Counted from the first letter of the stretch, positions 23,500-33,702 are shown. The stretch is DNA of 64,000 bases from Parapedobacter deserti (GCF_042646065.1 NZ_JBHRTA010000038.1:682001-746000), one strand, 5' to 3'. Notes: generated by a model from the letters alone, not told the origin. Numbers and translations are program-made.

Positions 23500-24660
23500 A
23501 TGAGACCAATTACTATGCGTATTTTCAGCAATTTTATTTTTATTTCGTTATTACACATTGTTTTATTAACCAGCTGCGACAATAGCCGTGGAGACACCAC
23601 CACCGTTTCAGAAAGAACAGTCTGGACGGCCGAAGAGGCTAATGCGTGGCAAGCTGAGCAGGGATGGCTGGTGGGGCCTAACTATAACCCGGCCACAGCT
23701 ATCAATCAGCTCGAAATGTGGCAGGAAGACACATTTGATCCCGAGACAATCGACAAAGAGCTGGGCTGGGCGGCGGACCTGGGCATGAATACGGCCCGCG
23801 TTTACCTCCATGACCTGCCGTATGAGCAGGATTCGGCGGGCTTCATCGCCCGAATAGATCAGTTCCTCGATCTGGCCGACAAGCATGGTATTCGGCCGTT
23901 GCTCGTTTTCTTCGACTCCTGCTGGGACCCCTTCCCGGTGGCGGGCAAACAGCGCGAGCCCAAACCGCACGTACACAATTCCGGATGGGTACAGAGCCCA
24001 GGGCAGCATGCGCTCAAAGACAGCACACAGTATCCGCGGCTGGAGCGATACGTAAAAGGGGTAGTCAGCCATTTTGCGGATGACGAACGGATTTTGGGAT
24101 GGGATGTGTGGAACGAACCTGACAACATGACGGGGCCGTCTTATGAAGCCGTCGAAATAAAAGATAAGGTTGCCTATGTATTGCCCCTGCTGGAGCAGTC
24201 GTTTGAATGGGCACGGTCGGCCAATCCGTCCCAGCCGCTGACCTCCGGCATCTGGGTGGGCGACTGGTCTACGCATGAAGGACTGAAGCCTATTGAGAAA
24301 CTGCAGATCGAGCAGTCGGATATCATCAGTTTCCACAACTACGACACACCAGAAGATTTTGAAAAGCGTATTCAGCAACTCCAACGGTATGGCAAGCCGC
24401 TATGGTGTACCGAATACATGGCGCGTCCCAATGGCAGCACCTTTGAAGGATTCCTTCCGATTGCCAAAAAATACAACGTGGCGATGTTCAACTGGGGGTT
24501 CGTTGATGGCAAGACGCAAACCATTTATCCCTGGGACAGCTGGACAAAGACCTATACGGCTGAGCCACCATTGTGGTTCCATGATATCTTCCGGGGCGAT
24601 GGCACACCTTACAAGCAAGAAGAGGTGGAGCTGATCAAGTCCCTTACAAAGGCAGAGTAA
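23500..24660 (+). CDS. clan GH-A glycoside hydrolase lipoprotein (cellulase/xylanase-like), PUL 1
   Basis: A 386-aa lipoprotein (signal FIFISLLHIVLLTSC, lipobox Cys). The mature part is a TIM-barrel hydrolase: GMNTARVYLHDLPYEQ near residue 100, acid/base Glu in GWDVWNEPDN (near 207), and probable nucleophile Glu in LWCTEYMARP (near 306). This is the clan GH-A arrangement seen in GH5-like and related families; the exact family and substrate are unclear. It heads the susCD operon, 35 bases before susC. ATG 23515 is an alternative start and gives a tighter signal peptide. Confidence 0.8.
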   Translation: MRPITMRIFSNFIFISLLHIVLLTSCDNSRGDTTTVSERTVWTAEEANAWQAEQGWLVGPNYNPATAINQLEMWQEDTFDPETIDKELGWAADLGMNTARVYLHDLPYEQDSAGFIARIDQFLDLADKHGIRPLLVFFDSCWDPFPVAGKQREPKPHVHNSGWVQSPGQHALKDSTQYPRLERYVKGVVSHFADDERILGWDVWNEPDNMTGPSYEAVEIKDKVAYVLPLLEQSFEWARSANPSQPLTSGIWVGDWSTHEGLKPIEKLQIEQSDIISFHNYDTPEDFEKRIQQLQRYGKPLWCTEYMARPNGSTFEGFLPIAKKYNVAMFNWGFVDGKTQTIYPWDSWTKTYTAEPPLWFHDIFRGDGTPYKQEEVELIKSLTKAE

Positions 24661-24695
24661 CCAGTAAATAAAGAATAGGCTAAATTATTAACGCT

Positions 24696-27600
24696 ATGAT
24701 ACACCGTATTTTCGAAACAACAGAAAGTGCCTGTATCCGTCGACTCCGCATTTGCGGCGCATGGTGTGTACTCATGATGGTTCTTCATGTAAACGCATTT
24801 GCCCAGCAAGTACTAAGCGGACGGGTGCTAGATGAAAACGGGCAGCCGCTGCCCAATGCGACCATCACCGTCAAAGGCACACAGCAAGGGACCGTCTCTG
24901 ATGACGATGGAAGGTTTCGACTGGAAGTCAAGGACGGCTTTGCTGTGCTGGTCATCACTTACCAAGGTTATTTGCCTTTGGAACAAGTGGTCGGCAATGA
25001 GCCAGACCAGACCTTCAGGCTCCAAGTGGATGAGGCGCAGGCCATGCTGGATGAGGTGGTGGTCATCGGTTATGGCACCGTTGCCAAAAAAGACCTCACC
25101 GGAGCGGTGTCTGTCATTGATCCGGTAGAGATGAACAAGACGGGAGCCAGTACGATCGGCCAATCTATCCAAGGGCTGGCGACCGGGGTGAGTGTACGAA
25201 ATACCGGCAACGCGGGAGCGGATGCGAACATCGTCATACGCGGTGTGGGTAACCTGACTAATAATGATCCGCTGTGGGTAATCGATGGAATGATCACCAC
25301 CGGCGGGGCCGATTTCAACCCGAACGACGTGGAGTCTATCCAGGTATTGAAGGATGCATCGGCAGCGGCCATCTACGGATCGCGTGCGGCCAACGGGGTG
25401 ATCATCGTTACCACAAAGAGCGGCGGCAAGGGGCCGATGAAGGTAGACGTATCAGTCAGGGAATCGTTTGACTGGTCGCCGAAATATGATCTGATGAATG
25501 CCGAGGAATACAAGAAGTACAACGATATGGCCTATCAGGAAGGGATCAATGACGGTGTTTGGAATGGAGGGTTGCAGAACCACGCGGACTTCGATACAGA
25601 CTGGCAAAAGGAAACCATGCAAACGGCATTGGTTCAGGATTATAATGTTTCCTTATCGGGTGGCGGCGAATCGGGCAACTATTTCGTCTCAGGAGGCTAT
25701 TACAACAACGAAGGTATGATGTACGGCAACTCGTTTGACCGGTATACGTTTCGTGTCAATACCAGCGGAAAGCGGGGTATTTTTTCATTCGGTGAAACCT
25801 TTAATTTTGCCCAGACCAATCGGGACCCCCTGCAGACATCGCCTTATGTTGATGTAATCCGCATGCTCCCCACCATTCCCGTCCGGGAACCTAACAACCC
25901 TGGCGGCTATGGCTACGGCAACGAGGCCAATGCCCGTACTTTCGGTACCAACCCCATCGCCCGGGAAGACTTGGAAGCGACCAATACTCAGATTTACCGG
26001 CTGAGGGGCACTTTATGGGCTGAGGCACGGATCACCGATTTCCTGACCTATAGGATTAATGGTGGTATTGATTACATTTTTGACGACTACCGCTACTTCC
26101 GCGGCGAGGGCAACTGGTCGATGAACCAGGAATTCAGGGATCCGACGGGTAGCAAAAACCGGATCAAAGAAACCAATGAACTCATTGAAAATACACTGAA
26201 CCTCAACAAAGATTTCGGAAAGCATCACGTCGATGCGGTTGCGGGGCTGACGTACCAGCACTTTTACTGGGAAGATGTCGGCGCGCAGCGTCTCCGTTTT
26301 CCGCTGTTGGGCGGGGATTATCTGACGGTATTGAGTGCGGGGCAAGCTAACCAGACCAACTGGAATACGATTGGGGAATATGCGCTCATCTCTTACCTCG
26401 GAAGGGCTAATTATGTGTACGATGACAAATATTACCTGACGCTGACCTACCGGCGCGACGGCGATTCCAAGCTGTCGGAACAACACCGGTGGGCCGATTA
26501 CTATTCCGTGTCCGGCGCTTGGCGCATCAGCAATGAACCTTTTTTCCAGGCGTCATGGATCAACGACCTGAAGCTACGGGCAAACTACGGGCAGCTCGGT
26601 AATGCAGCAATCAGCCAGGGAAGTAGCGGCCACTGGGCTTACATGAACACGATCAATTCCAACATCGTTACGGTGTTTGGCATAGACCAGCGGCTGGTCA
26701 ACGGTGCTACCCAAGTGGCCATTCGGAACGAAGACCTTCGGTGGGAACGGACCGAGCAGGTGAATATCGGAGCGGACGCAACGTTTTTATCCAATAGGCT
26801 GAGCGCCACTGCTGAATACTACCGCTCAACCACCTCCGATGTGCTCACCGCCATGCAGATATCAATGACCACCGGGCATAGCGGCGATAACCCGCTGGCA
26901 AATGCGGCCAGTTTGCGCAACAGCGGCTTTGAGCTGTCTGCCAACTGGCGGGACCGCGCGGGGGATTTCAACTATTCGGTGGGAGCTAACGTGACCACCC
27001 TGAGTAATAAAATACTGGCACTTGGCTACGGCAACCAGGTGTTCTATACCGGGCAGACCCGCAGCGAGGTCGGCCGGTCCCTCGGTGAGTTCTTCCTGCT
27101 GAAAACGGACGGATTGTTCCGTACACAGGAAGACATCGACAACTATGTGAACTCTCAGGGGCGGCCTATTACGATAGAAGGAAAGCGCCCGCAACTAGGA
27201 GACCTGAGGTATGTAGACACCGACGACAACGGGGTGATCACCACCAACGACCGGCAGATCGTAGGCGACCCGTGGCCGGATTTCCAACTCGGGCTGACCG
27301 CCAGCGTTGCATGGAAAAATCTGGATTTTTCCATGCAGTGGTACGGACAGTTCGGCAACGACGTTATCAATGGGGCGCTGCGTCAGGGAAGGCTTTTCTC
27401 CGACAATTCCAATTACATCCGGTTTAGGCCGGGCAATGAGCCTTATCAGGAAAACCCCAACAGCAATTTTCCACGGGTTATTTACGGCGACCTCCGGAAT
27501 ACGCGGGGCGATACCGACCTGTGGCTGGAAGATGGTTCATTCTTCCGCATGCGGAATGTGCAGCTCGGCTATACATTTCCACAAAGCTGGTTGACTAAGG

Positions 27601-27773
27601 CCGGGCTGAATACCCTCCGCGCCTACGTCAGCGGCAATAACTTAATTACGCTGACCAACTATACCGGGTTGGATCCTGACTTTATCAATACAAGTGTGTG
27701 GGACCGGGGTACGGATAACATGGCCTTTCCAAACGCCCGGACCATTATGCTGGGGCTACAGGTTAATTTTTAA
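24696..27773 (+). CDS. SusC/RagA family TonB-linked outer membrane transporter, PUL 1
   Basis: A 1025-aa outer-membrane transporter importing oligosaccharides with its SusD partner, powered by TonB. After the signal sequence comes a carboxypeptidase-D-like domain (about 35-110, SGRVLDENGQPLPNATITVKG), the TonB box and plug start (LDEVVVIGYGTVAKKDLTGAV), the plug (ASAAAIYGSRAANGVIIVTTK, quoted in part as IYGSRAANGV), and the beta barrel to the C-terminal aromatic residue (MLGLQVNF). No N-terminal STN domain is seen, so it is not an anti-sigma-coupled SusC. It is followed 29 bases later by susD. Confidence 0.95.
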   Translation: MIHRIFETTESACIRRLRICGAWCVLMMVLHVNAFAQQVLSGRVLDENGQPLPNATITVKGTQQGTVSDDDGRFRLEVKDGFAVLVITYQGYLPLEQVVGNEPDQTFRLQVDEAQAMLDEVVVIGYGTVAKKDLTGAVSVIDPVEMNKTGASTIGQSIQGLATGVSVRNTGNAGADANIVIRGVGNLTNNDPLWVIDGMITTGGADFNPNDVESIQVLKDASAAAIYGSRAANGVIIVTTKSGGKGPMKVDVSVRESFDWSPKYDLMNAEEYKKYNDMAYQEGINDGVWNGGLQNHADFDTDWQKETMQTALVQDYNVSLSGGGESGNYFVSGGYYNNEGMMYGNSFDRYTFRVNTSGKRGIFSFGETFNFAQTNRDPLQTSPYVDVIRMLPTIPVREPNNPGGYGYGNEANARTFGTNPIAREDLEATNTQIYRLRGTLWAEARITDFLTYRINGGIDYIFDDYRYFRGEGNWSMNQEFRDPTGSKNRIKETNELIENTLNLNKDFGKHHVDAVAGLTYQHFYWEDVGAQRLRFPLLGGDYLTVLSAGQANQTNWNTIGEYALISYLGRANYVYDDKYYLTLTYRRDGDSKLSEQHRWADYYSVSGAWRISNEPFFQASWINDLKLRANYGQLGNAAISQGSSGHWAYMNTINSNIVTVFGIDQRLVNGATQVAIRNEDLRWERTEQVNIGADATFLSNRLSATAEYYRSTTSDVLTAMQISMTTGHSGDNPLANAASLRNSGFELSANWRDRAGDFNYSVGANVTTLSNKILALGYGNQVFYTGQTRSEVGRSLGEFFLLKTDGLFRTQEDIDNYVNSQGRPITIEGKRPQLGDLRYVDTDDNGVITTNDRQIVGDPWPDFQLGLTASVAWKNLDFSMQWYGQFGNDVINGALRQGRLFSDNSNYIRFRPGNEPYQENPNSNFPRVIYGDLRNTRGDTDLWLEDGSFFRMRNVQLGYTFPQSWLTKAGLNTLRAYVSGNNLITLTNYTGLDPDFINTSVWDRGTDNMAFPNARTIMLGLQVNF

Positions 27774-27802
27774 GTGATGGAATCTTTAAACATGCAGACG
27801 AA

Positions 27803-29362
27803 ATGAAGACGTATCAATTGATAGCACTGGGTGCGGTGATTAGCCTGTTTGCAGGAGCCTGCAACAAAAACCTATTGGACATCGATAACCCCAACGAAGC
27901 GCCTATACATACGTTTTGGCAAACCGAGTCAGATGCGCAGATGGGTGTTAATGCGGCTTATAGCAGCTTGTACAAAGAGGGTACATGGATGCGCTGGCTG
28001 TCGTTCCGCTATGACCTGTCGTCCGATGAGGGCTGGAGCTCCAGCCCTTGGAACGAATTGGGCGACTGGACCCGGTTTAATTATGTGAACTACAATTTCT
28101 TTGAAGGCAATAATGTACACTGGTCCCACTTTTATACCGGCATCTTCCGTGCCAACCAAGTCCTGACTTATGTTCCGGATATCGAGTTCGCAAATCAGGA
28201 AGCAAAAGACCATGTGTTGGGCCAGGCGGCTTTCCTGCGGGCATTGTGGTATTTCCAGATCGCAACGCTTTGGGAAAAGGGGGCGCTCGTATTGGAGCCC
28301 AAAGGGCCGGACTATGTGCCCGAAGAGGTGCCGGAAGAAGCGATCTGGGCGCAGGTGGAGGCGGACCTCAAGGACGCCATAGCCAAGCTGCCGGACGCCT
28401 GGGATAATAATAATGTAGGACGCGCCACCATAGGCGCTGCCAGGGCGCTGCTGGCGAAAGCCTATATGCAACAGCACCGGTATGGCGATGCCAAAACGGA
28501 ACTGCAATGGCTGATCGACAGAGAGGGGTCAATGTACGGACTCGTAGACAATTACCTGGATAACTTCACGCACTTGCGTGAAAACAATATCGAGAGCGTG
28601 TTTGAGATCCAGTTTGACGACGAAAATAAAGGCGGTACCGGCGACGATATTGCCATGGCCACGGGCTTGCAACGCACGCAATTTTATGCACCCGGCGGCA
28701 TCGGCTGGCAGGACGGAAAGGCCCGTGCTTGGCTGGTGGCAGAGTATAAGAAAGAACAGAACCTCGAGGGCGCCAACGACATCCGTTTGTACCACAACCT
28801 GTATTACAGGGATAGCCCAGCGGACTTCCCCGATGAGGATCCGTTGGTGTATGGCCGGCAGTGGAACAACGCCGATTGGGGTAATGACCTGTTTATCCGG
28901 AAATATTCAACGGGGTATTACCGCAATTTTGAAGACTATTTTGCGCCCAACAACTACCGCATCATCCGTTATGCGGACGTGTTGCTGATGTATGCGGAAT
29001 GCATATTGGAAACAGGCGGATCTCCAACCGAAGCAGCTGTGCATATCAACAAAGTGAGGCAACGTCCATCGGTCAATTTGCCGGCTTTGGAGAGCAGTGT
29101 GCATGCCACCGCGTTGTCCTCCGGCGAAAGCCTCCTCAAGCACTTGCAGATGGAACGTGCGCTGGAGCTTTGTTTTGAAGGTTGGCGCTGGGCCGACCTC
29201 AAACGTTGGGGGCTACTGGACAACCAGGCGGGTATCGATGAGTTGAAATCGCGGGATCCCGATTTCAATAACTTCATTATCGGCAAACACCGCCGCCTGC
29301 CGATCCCGCAGATCGAAGTGGACAACAGCGGCGGAAAACTGACGCAAAATCCAGATTATTAA
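27803..29362 (+). CDS. RagB/SusD family nutrient-binding lipoprotein, PUL 1
   Basis: A 519-aa surface lipoprotein (signal IALGAVISLFAGAC, lipobox Cys) that captures glycan for the SusC barrel. SusD features: IDNPNEAPIHTFWQTESDA near the N-terminus, TPR-like helices (GQAAFLRALWYFQIATLWE), the mid motif RYADVLLMYAECILE, and the C-terminal ERALELCFEGWRWADLKRWG. The next gene starts 3 bases after its stop, so the operon continues. Confidence 0.94.
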   Translation: MKTYQLIALGAVISLFAGACNKNLLDIDNPNEAPIHTFWQTESDAQMGVNAAYSSLYKEGTWMRWLSFRYDLSSDEGWSSSPWNELGDWTRFNYVNYNFFEGNNVHWSHFYTGIFRANQVLTYVPDIEFANQEAKDHVLGQAAFLRALWYFQIATLWEKGALVLEPKGPDYVPEEVPEEAIWAQVEADLKDAIAKLPDAWDNNNVGRATIGAARALLAKAYMQQHRYGDAKTELQWLIDREGSMYGLVDNYLDNFTHLRENNIESVFEIQFDDENKGGTGDDIAMATGLQRTQFYAPGGIGWQDGKARAWLVAEYKKEQNLEGANDIRLYHNLYYRDSPADFPDEDPLVYGRQWNNADWGNDLFIRKYSTGYYRNFEDYFAPNNYRIIRYADVLLMYAECILETGGSPTEAAVHINKVRQRPSVNLPALESSVHATALSSGESLLKHLQMERALELCFEGWRWADLKRWGLLDNQAGIDELKSRDPDFNNFIIGKHRRLPIPQIEVDNSGGKLTQNPDY

Positions 29363-29365
29363 GCC

Positions 29366-30409
29366 ATGCGTTACATGATTAAAACAAAGGCTGGAGCGGT
29401 AATGCTGTTGCTGGTGTCCGTCTGGATAGCCGGCATAGGGCAACAGCCAAACCCTCCGGGGCAGGTAGAACGTGCCGAAGATGCGGTCAACCAAGCGTAC
29501 TTATTTGCGCATATGTTGCACGAGGATTATGGTAGACTGTATTACTCGGTCAGTACGGATGGTTTGCATTGGCACGCGTTGAACGGGAAGAAGCGGGTAT
29601 CCGAAGCCTATAGAGGACATCCAGATATTTGTAAGGGCCATGACGGAAGGTATTACCTCGCGGGTAATACCAAAGACGCATCACCGGATATCGACATCTG
29701 GGTTTCGGCAGACCTGATCAGCTGGGAGAAATACCATACGTATACTCCTGATCTACAGCGCACCCCAGACTATGCAGATGCGCTGCAACGGATCGGTGCG
29801 CCCAAGTTGTTTTTTGATGAGGCATCCGAACAATACATCCTTACCTGGCATACGCCGCATAAGGAGGGCACCAAGGAAGATCCGGAGCGCTATTGGGCAA
29901 GCCAACGAACACTGTATGTGCTTTCAAAGGACCTGAAATCGTTTTCGGACCACCCGACCAAACTATTTGATTGGAACATAGGTACGATCGATGTGTTCAT
30001 CCGTCGGGTCGGCGATCAATATTTTGCGGTCATCAAAGACGAGGCCTACCCCACGCTGTATTGGACTACCGGTAAGACTATCCGTATTTCACGGGCGCCT
30101 GCCCTCACAGGCCCTTACTCCGAGCCGTCAGCTCCCGTGAGTCCCAATTTCCGGGAGGCGCCAATGCTGATCCCGTCACCCGACGATCGGGCGTGGTACC
30201 TGTATTATGAACAATATCCTGGCGTGTCGTATGGTTTGTCCATCGCCGACAACCTGAATGGCCCATGGTACCAGGCGTCAGGGTATACCTTTCACGCAGA
30301 CTGGGATAAATACAGTTTGCCGGCGTCTGTGCGCCATGGGTGCATGATCACGATATCGAGAAGCGAATACGATGCATTGGTGAACCGGTTTGGCATTGAT
30401 GACGAATAA
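29366..30409 (+). CDS. GH43-like five-bladed propeller glycosidase, PUL 1
   Basis: A 347-aa secreted protein with a signal peptide (AGAVMLLLVSVWIAGIG). The beta-propeller pattern of clan GH-F/GH-J hydrolases is visible: LYYSVSTDGLHWHAL, GRYYLAGNTKDASPDIDIWVS, KLFFDEASEQYILTWHTP and AWYLYYEQYPGVSYG. The catalytic Asp and Glu are not unambiguous: HPDIC near residue 88 could be the base and FREAPML near 266 the acid. It is more divergent than the three GH43 genes that follow. Substrate unknown; arabinose-, xylose- or galactose-containing glycans are usual for this group. Confidence 0.72.
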   Translation: MRYMIKTKAGAVMLLLVSVWIAGIGQQPNPPGQVERAEDAVNQAYLFAHMLHEDYGRLYYSVSTDGLHWHALNGKKRVSEAYRGHPDICKGHDGRYYLAGNTKDASPDIDIWVSADLISWEKYHTYTPDLQRTPDYADALQRIGAPKLFFDEASEQYILTWHTPHKEGTKEDPERYWASQRTLYVLSKDLKSFSDHPTKLFDWNIGTIDVFIRRVGDQYFAVIKDEAYPTLYWTTGKTIRISRAPALTGPYSEPSAPVSPNFREAPMLIPSPDDRAWYLYYEQYPGVSYGLSIADNLNGPWYQASGYTFHADWDKYSLPASVRHGCMITISRSEYDALVNRFGIDDE

Positions 30410-30446
30410 ATATGATTACCAACGAACAAGTATGTTGACAGTAACT

Positions 30447-31412
30447 ATGAAACCTTTTTTTTTAACGACCCTTGCTATTGCGTTCAGTATATTATCTTGC
30501 TCTTCGGGGCGTTCTGATGTCCCCCCGGAAGCATCCACCGATCCGGAAGCATCCAACGTATATTTTGGAGACCCGTTCATCATGCTTCATGACGGTACAT
30601 ACTACGCCTACGGTACTGAAGCCGCAGACGGCATTGCAGTTTACGTATCGGATGATTTGCTGACCTGGCAAGCTGCACCGGATAATCGTTTGGCGTTGCA
30701 TAAAAACGATTCGTGGGGCGACCGTTGGTTTTGGGCACCTGAGGTATATGCGATCGATGACAAGTTTTATATGTATTACTCTGCGGATGAGCATATCTGT
30801 GTGGCAACAAGTGACAGTCCGCTGGGGCCTTTCAAGCAGGAGATCCAAAAACCTATGCTGGAAGGGGAGAAATGCATCGATAACTCCCTGTTTATCGATG
30901 ACGACGGCAAGCCATACCTGTATTTTGATCGCTTCAATGACGGACTCAACATCTGGGTGGCGGAACTCGAAGACGACCTGGTGACCATACGCACCGAAAC
31001 GATGGAAAAATGCATCAACGTCTCCCAGGAATGGGAGGAAGTCTGGCCGAGGGTCAATGAAGGGCCGTTTGTGCTGAAGCATGGCGATACGTACTACATG
31101 ACCTACTCAGCCAATAGCTACGAGAGTCCGTTTTACGGCATAGGCTTTGCCACGGCGCCACGCCCGACAGGCCCCTGGACGAAGTATGCGGGGAATCCGA
31201 TTTTCCAGAAACCCGGCGATCTGGTAGGGGTGGGGCATAGCGCCATGTTTACCGACAAGGACGGAAACCTCCGTATCGTGTTCCATTCGCATCACAGCGA
31301 GACGGAGATCCATCCCCGCATTATGCACATCAGCTCGGTTTCATTTACCGAAAAAGACGGCGAAACCATTATGCAGATTGATAAAGATTACATTACACCG
31401 GAGAAAAAATGA
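30447..31412 (+). CDS. GH43 family glycosidase lipoprotein, PUL 1
   Basis: A 321-aa enzyme with lipoprotein signal (FFLTTLAIAFSILSC). Five-bladed propeller with the GH43 triad in place: base Asp in YFGDPFIMLHDGTYYAYG, pKa-modulating Asp in KCIDNSLFIDDDG, acid Glu in RVNEGPFVLKHGD. GH43 enzymes release arabinose or xylose, or trim galactan. I chose ATG 30447 because it gives a proper lipobox; the frame is open from 30390. The gene ends with a 4-base overlap with the next GH43 gene. Confidence 0.87.
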   Translation: MKPFFLTTLAIAFSILSCSSGRSDVPPEASTDPEASNVYFGDPFIMLHDGTYYAYGTEAADGIAVYVSDDLLTWQAAPDNRLALHKNDSWGDRWFWAPEVYAIDDKFYMYYSADEHICVATSDSPLGPFKQEIQKPMLEGEKCIDNSLFIDDDGKPYLYFDRFNDGLNIWVAELEDDLVTIRTETMEKCINVSQEWEEVWPRVNEGPFVLKHGDTYYMTYSANSYESPFYGIGFATAPRPTGPWTKYAGNPIFQKPGDLVGVGHSAMFTDKDGNLRIVFHSHHSETEIHPRIMHISSVSFTEKDGETIMQIDKDYITPEKK

Positions 31413-32413
31413 AAACGCTGATATGCAACTCCGCTCTGTTAATCTATGTTATGTCAATGCCTGCCATGCCGCTATCAGCGCAGGAAAAGCGGGAGCTGTT
31501 TTTTGCAGATCCAACGATCTATGTTGAGGGGGGCAAATATTACTTGACCGGGACCGGAGGAAGCGGGAAGGGGGCCGCTTCGGGCTTCGCGGTTTTGGAA
31601 TCGAACGACCTTCAAACGTGGGCTCCGCCTACGAGGGCTGATGGCCAGGCGCACATGATCCTAACCAAAGGGGATCAAGCCTTTGGCACCGAAGGGTTCT
31701 GGGCACCGCAACTGCTCAAGGAGAAGGATACCTATTACCTAACCTACACAGCCAATGAACAAACCGTATTGGCGCAGTCACAGACGCTGTTGGGTCCATA
31801 TCGGCAACAAGAAGTTGCGCCCATCGACGGCTCGGAAAAGAATATCGATTCTTACATTTTTAAAGACGATGACGGCAAGTATTACCTGTACCATGTACGG
31901 TTCGCCAACGGCAATTACCTGTGGGTAGCCGAGTTTGACATGGGAAAAGGAGAAATTAAACCCGAAACATTAAAAAAATGCTTCGGCCAGACCGAGCCAT
32001 GGGAAGCCACCCCTGCTTATGAGTCGGCACCCATCATGGAGGGTCCGACGGTGATCAAATTAAAAGATAAATATTACCTGTTCTACTCAGCCAACCATTA
32101 CCGGAACATTGACTATGCTGTTGGGTACGCGGTTTCTGATTCGCCATACGGACCTTGGGTCAAGCAGAAAAATAGCCCAATCATCCACCGTTCCATTGTC
32201 GGCGAGCATGGCGCCGGGCATGGCGATTTATTTGAAGGATTGGACGGACAATTGTATTATGTTTACCATGTTCACTTCGACCAGCAACAGGTAACACCCC
32301 GGAGGACACGGATAGTCCCCATAATCAAGCAGTGGGATGGCGAAGCTGGCTGCTATACATTCAGTGTAAATAGTAATGAGGTCATCAAGCCGACGATGAC
32401 CAATAAAAGATAA
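31409..32413 (+). CDS. GH43 family glycosidase, PUL 1
   Basis: A 334-aa secreted enzyme (signal ending MPLSAQ). GH43 propeller: base Asp in FFADPTIYVEGGKYYLTG, the FWAPQLLKEKDTYYLTYTA blade, pKa Asp in KNIDSYIFKDDDGKYYLYH and acid Glu in PIMEGPTVIKLKDKYYLFY. It overlaps the preceding gene by ATGA, so translation is coupled. It is a paralogue of its neighbours rather than a recent duplicate. The substrate is probably the side chains of the same glycan. Confidence 0.88.
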   Translation: MKTLICNSALLIYVMSMPAMPLSAQEKRELFFADPTIYVEGGKYYLTGTGGSGKGAASGFAVLESNDLQTWAPPTRADGQAHMILTKGDQAFGTEGFWAPQLLKEKDTYYLTYTANEQTVLAQSQTLLGPYRQQEVAPIDGSEKNIDSYIFKDDDGKYYLYHVRFANGNYLWVAEFDMGKGEIKPETLKKCFGQTEPWEATPAYESAPIMEGPTVIKLKDKYYLFYSANHYRNIDYAVGYAVSDSPYGPWVKQKNSPIIHRSIVGEHGAGHGDLFEGLDGQLYYVYHVHFDQQQVTPRRTRIVPIIKQWDGEAGCYTFSVNSNEVIKPTMTNKR

Positions 32414-32419
32414 TAAGCG

Positions 32420-33502
32420 ATGATATTACACCTATTATTTTCCCAGATTTTAGTAGTCCTGCTGGCGGTTGCCGGCTGCGGAAGATCGGCGGATGGCCAG
32501 CATCCGGATGATCAACAGCCGCCCACCGATAAGGCTGGTACCTATACTAACCCCGTTTTCGAACCGATCCTTGCTGATCCTACAGTGATCCGGGATCCAC
32601 AATCCGGTTTTTTTTATGCCTACGGTACGCAAGACGACTGGGGCGATGGGCAGGGGAGCCGGTTGATACCCATTTTGCAGTCGGCCGATTTGGTGGACTG
32701 GCGGGTGGTGGGACAGGCGTTCTCCAGCAAACCCGCATGGAAGAACAACGGCGGGCTTTGGGCGCCGGACGTAAACGTAGTAGATGGTAAGTACTACCTC
32801 TATTACGCCTATTCTACTTGGGGCGACCCCAATCCGGGAATCGGCGTGGCCGTCGCGGAGAAGCCGACAGGCCCGTTCGTTGATCATGGCAAGTTGTTCA
32901 CGAGTGAGGAAGTGGACGTACCCAATTCCATCGATGCCTTCTATTTCGAAGAGAACGAAGAAAAATACTTATTTTGGGGTAGTTTCAGCAATGCGCCTAC
33001 GCAAGGCACTTATGCCGTGAAGCTGGCGGATGACGGGCTTTCCGTGCCCGACTTATCACAAAAGGTAAAGATCGCGGCCGGGGACTACGAAGCGGTGATG
33101 ATCCATAAACGAGACGGATATTTTTATTTTTTCGGCTCCAAGGGCAGCTGCTGCGATGGCGCCAATAGCCAATATCACGTGTTAGTAGCTCGTTCCAATC
33201 ACTTGATGGGACCGTACCTGGATAAAGAAGGGAATGCGATCACTGACCGCGGAAAGGGGACGCTATTACTCAAGGGCAACGAAAAGATAGCAGGCCCAGG
33301 ACACAATGCGCAGCTGATCACTGATGATGACGGAACGGACTGGTTCATTTATCATGGCATCGACAGGTCCCGCGGTAAGGTTTCAAGCGGCGCCAGCCGA
33401 CGCATGCTGATGCTTGACCGCATTTCTTGGAATGACGGCTGGCCGGAGATAGCGGGTGGCGTGCCCAGTACCACGCCGCAGCAAGCGCCGGTGTTTCGGT
33501 GA
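32420..33502 (+). CDS. GH43 family glycosidase lipoprotein, last gene of PUL 1
   Basis: A 360-aa enzyme with lipoprotein signal (LVVLLAVAGCG). The mature part shows TYTNPVFEPILADPTVIRD (base Asp), GGLWAPDVNVVDGKYYLYYA, NSIDAFYFEENEEKYLFWG (pKa Asp) and DYEAVMIHKRDGYFYFFGS (probable acid Glu). The pattern resembles arabinan endo-1,5-alpha-L-arabinosidases and related GH43. A conserved-looking GSCCDG loop near residue 238 may be a disulfide or metal site. It ends the operon that starts at 23500. Confidence 0.86.
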   Translation: MILHLLFSQILVVLLAVAGCGRSADGQHPDDQQPPTDKAGTYTNPVFEPILADPTVIRDPQSGFFYAYGTQDDWGDGQGSRLIPILQSADLVDWRVVGQAFSSKPAWKNNGGLWAPDVNVVDGKYYLYYAYSTWGDPNPGIGVAVAEKPTGPFVDHGKLFTSEEVDVPNSIDAFYFEENEEKYLFWGSFSNAPTQGTYAVKLADDGLSVPDLSQKVKIAAGDYEAVMIHKRDGYFYFFGSKGSCCDGANSQYHVLVARSNHLMGPYLDKEGNAITDRGKGTLLLKGNEKIAGPGHNAQLITDDDGTDWFIYHGIDRSRGKVSSGASRRMLMLDRISWNDGWPEIAGGVPSTTPQQAPVFR

Positions 33503-33535
33503 AACACTTCAATTTGTCAACAATTGCCAGCGGAT

Positions 33536-33625
33536 TATAACCGATATTCTGATGCCGAACTGGTAGATAAGCTTGCCAAAGGAAAGCAGCAGGCACTGGT
33601 TGCTTTATATAATTGGATACGTTAG
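33536..33625 (+). pseudogene. remnant of an ECF sigma factor N-terminus
   Basis: The stretch translates as YNRYSDAELVDKLAKGKQQA then LVALYNWIR and stop. This matches the usual opening of Bacteroidota ECF sigma factors (SD-x-EL-V-x-x-L-x-x-G-x-x-x-A-F-x-x-LY). It has no start codon and stops after about 30 residues, so it looks like a decayed sigma gene between PUL 1 and the AraC gene. No other gene is seen in 33503-33702. Confidence 0.45.
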
Positions 33626-33702
33626 CAGATCTATTGCGTAAAAGACTTTAACTGTCAGAAACGTTAGGGGCAATAAGTAGTTCAGAAAACAGCAAAGTTG
33701 TT

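Noticed and set aside
33345..33596. Minus-strand frame across the end of the last GH43 gene
   Set aside because: It mostly shadows the GH43 coding sequence; the informative reading of this area is the sigma remnant on the plus strand.
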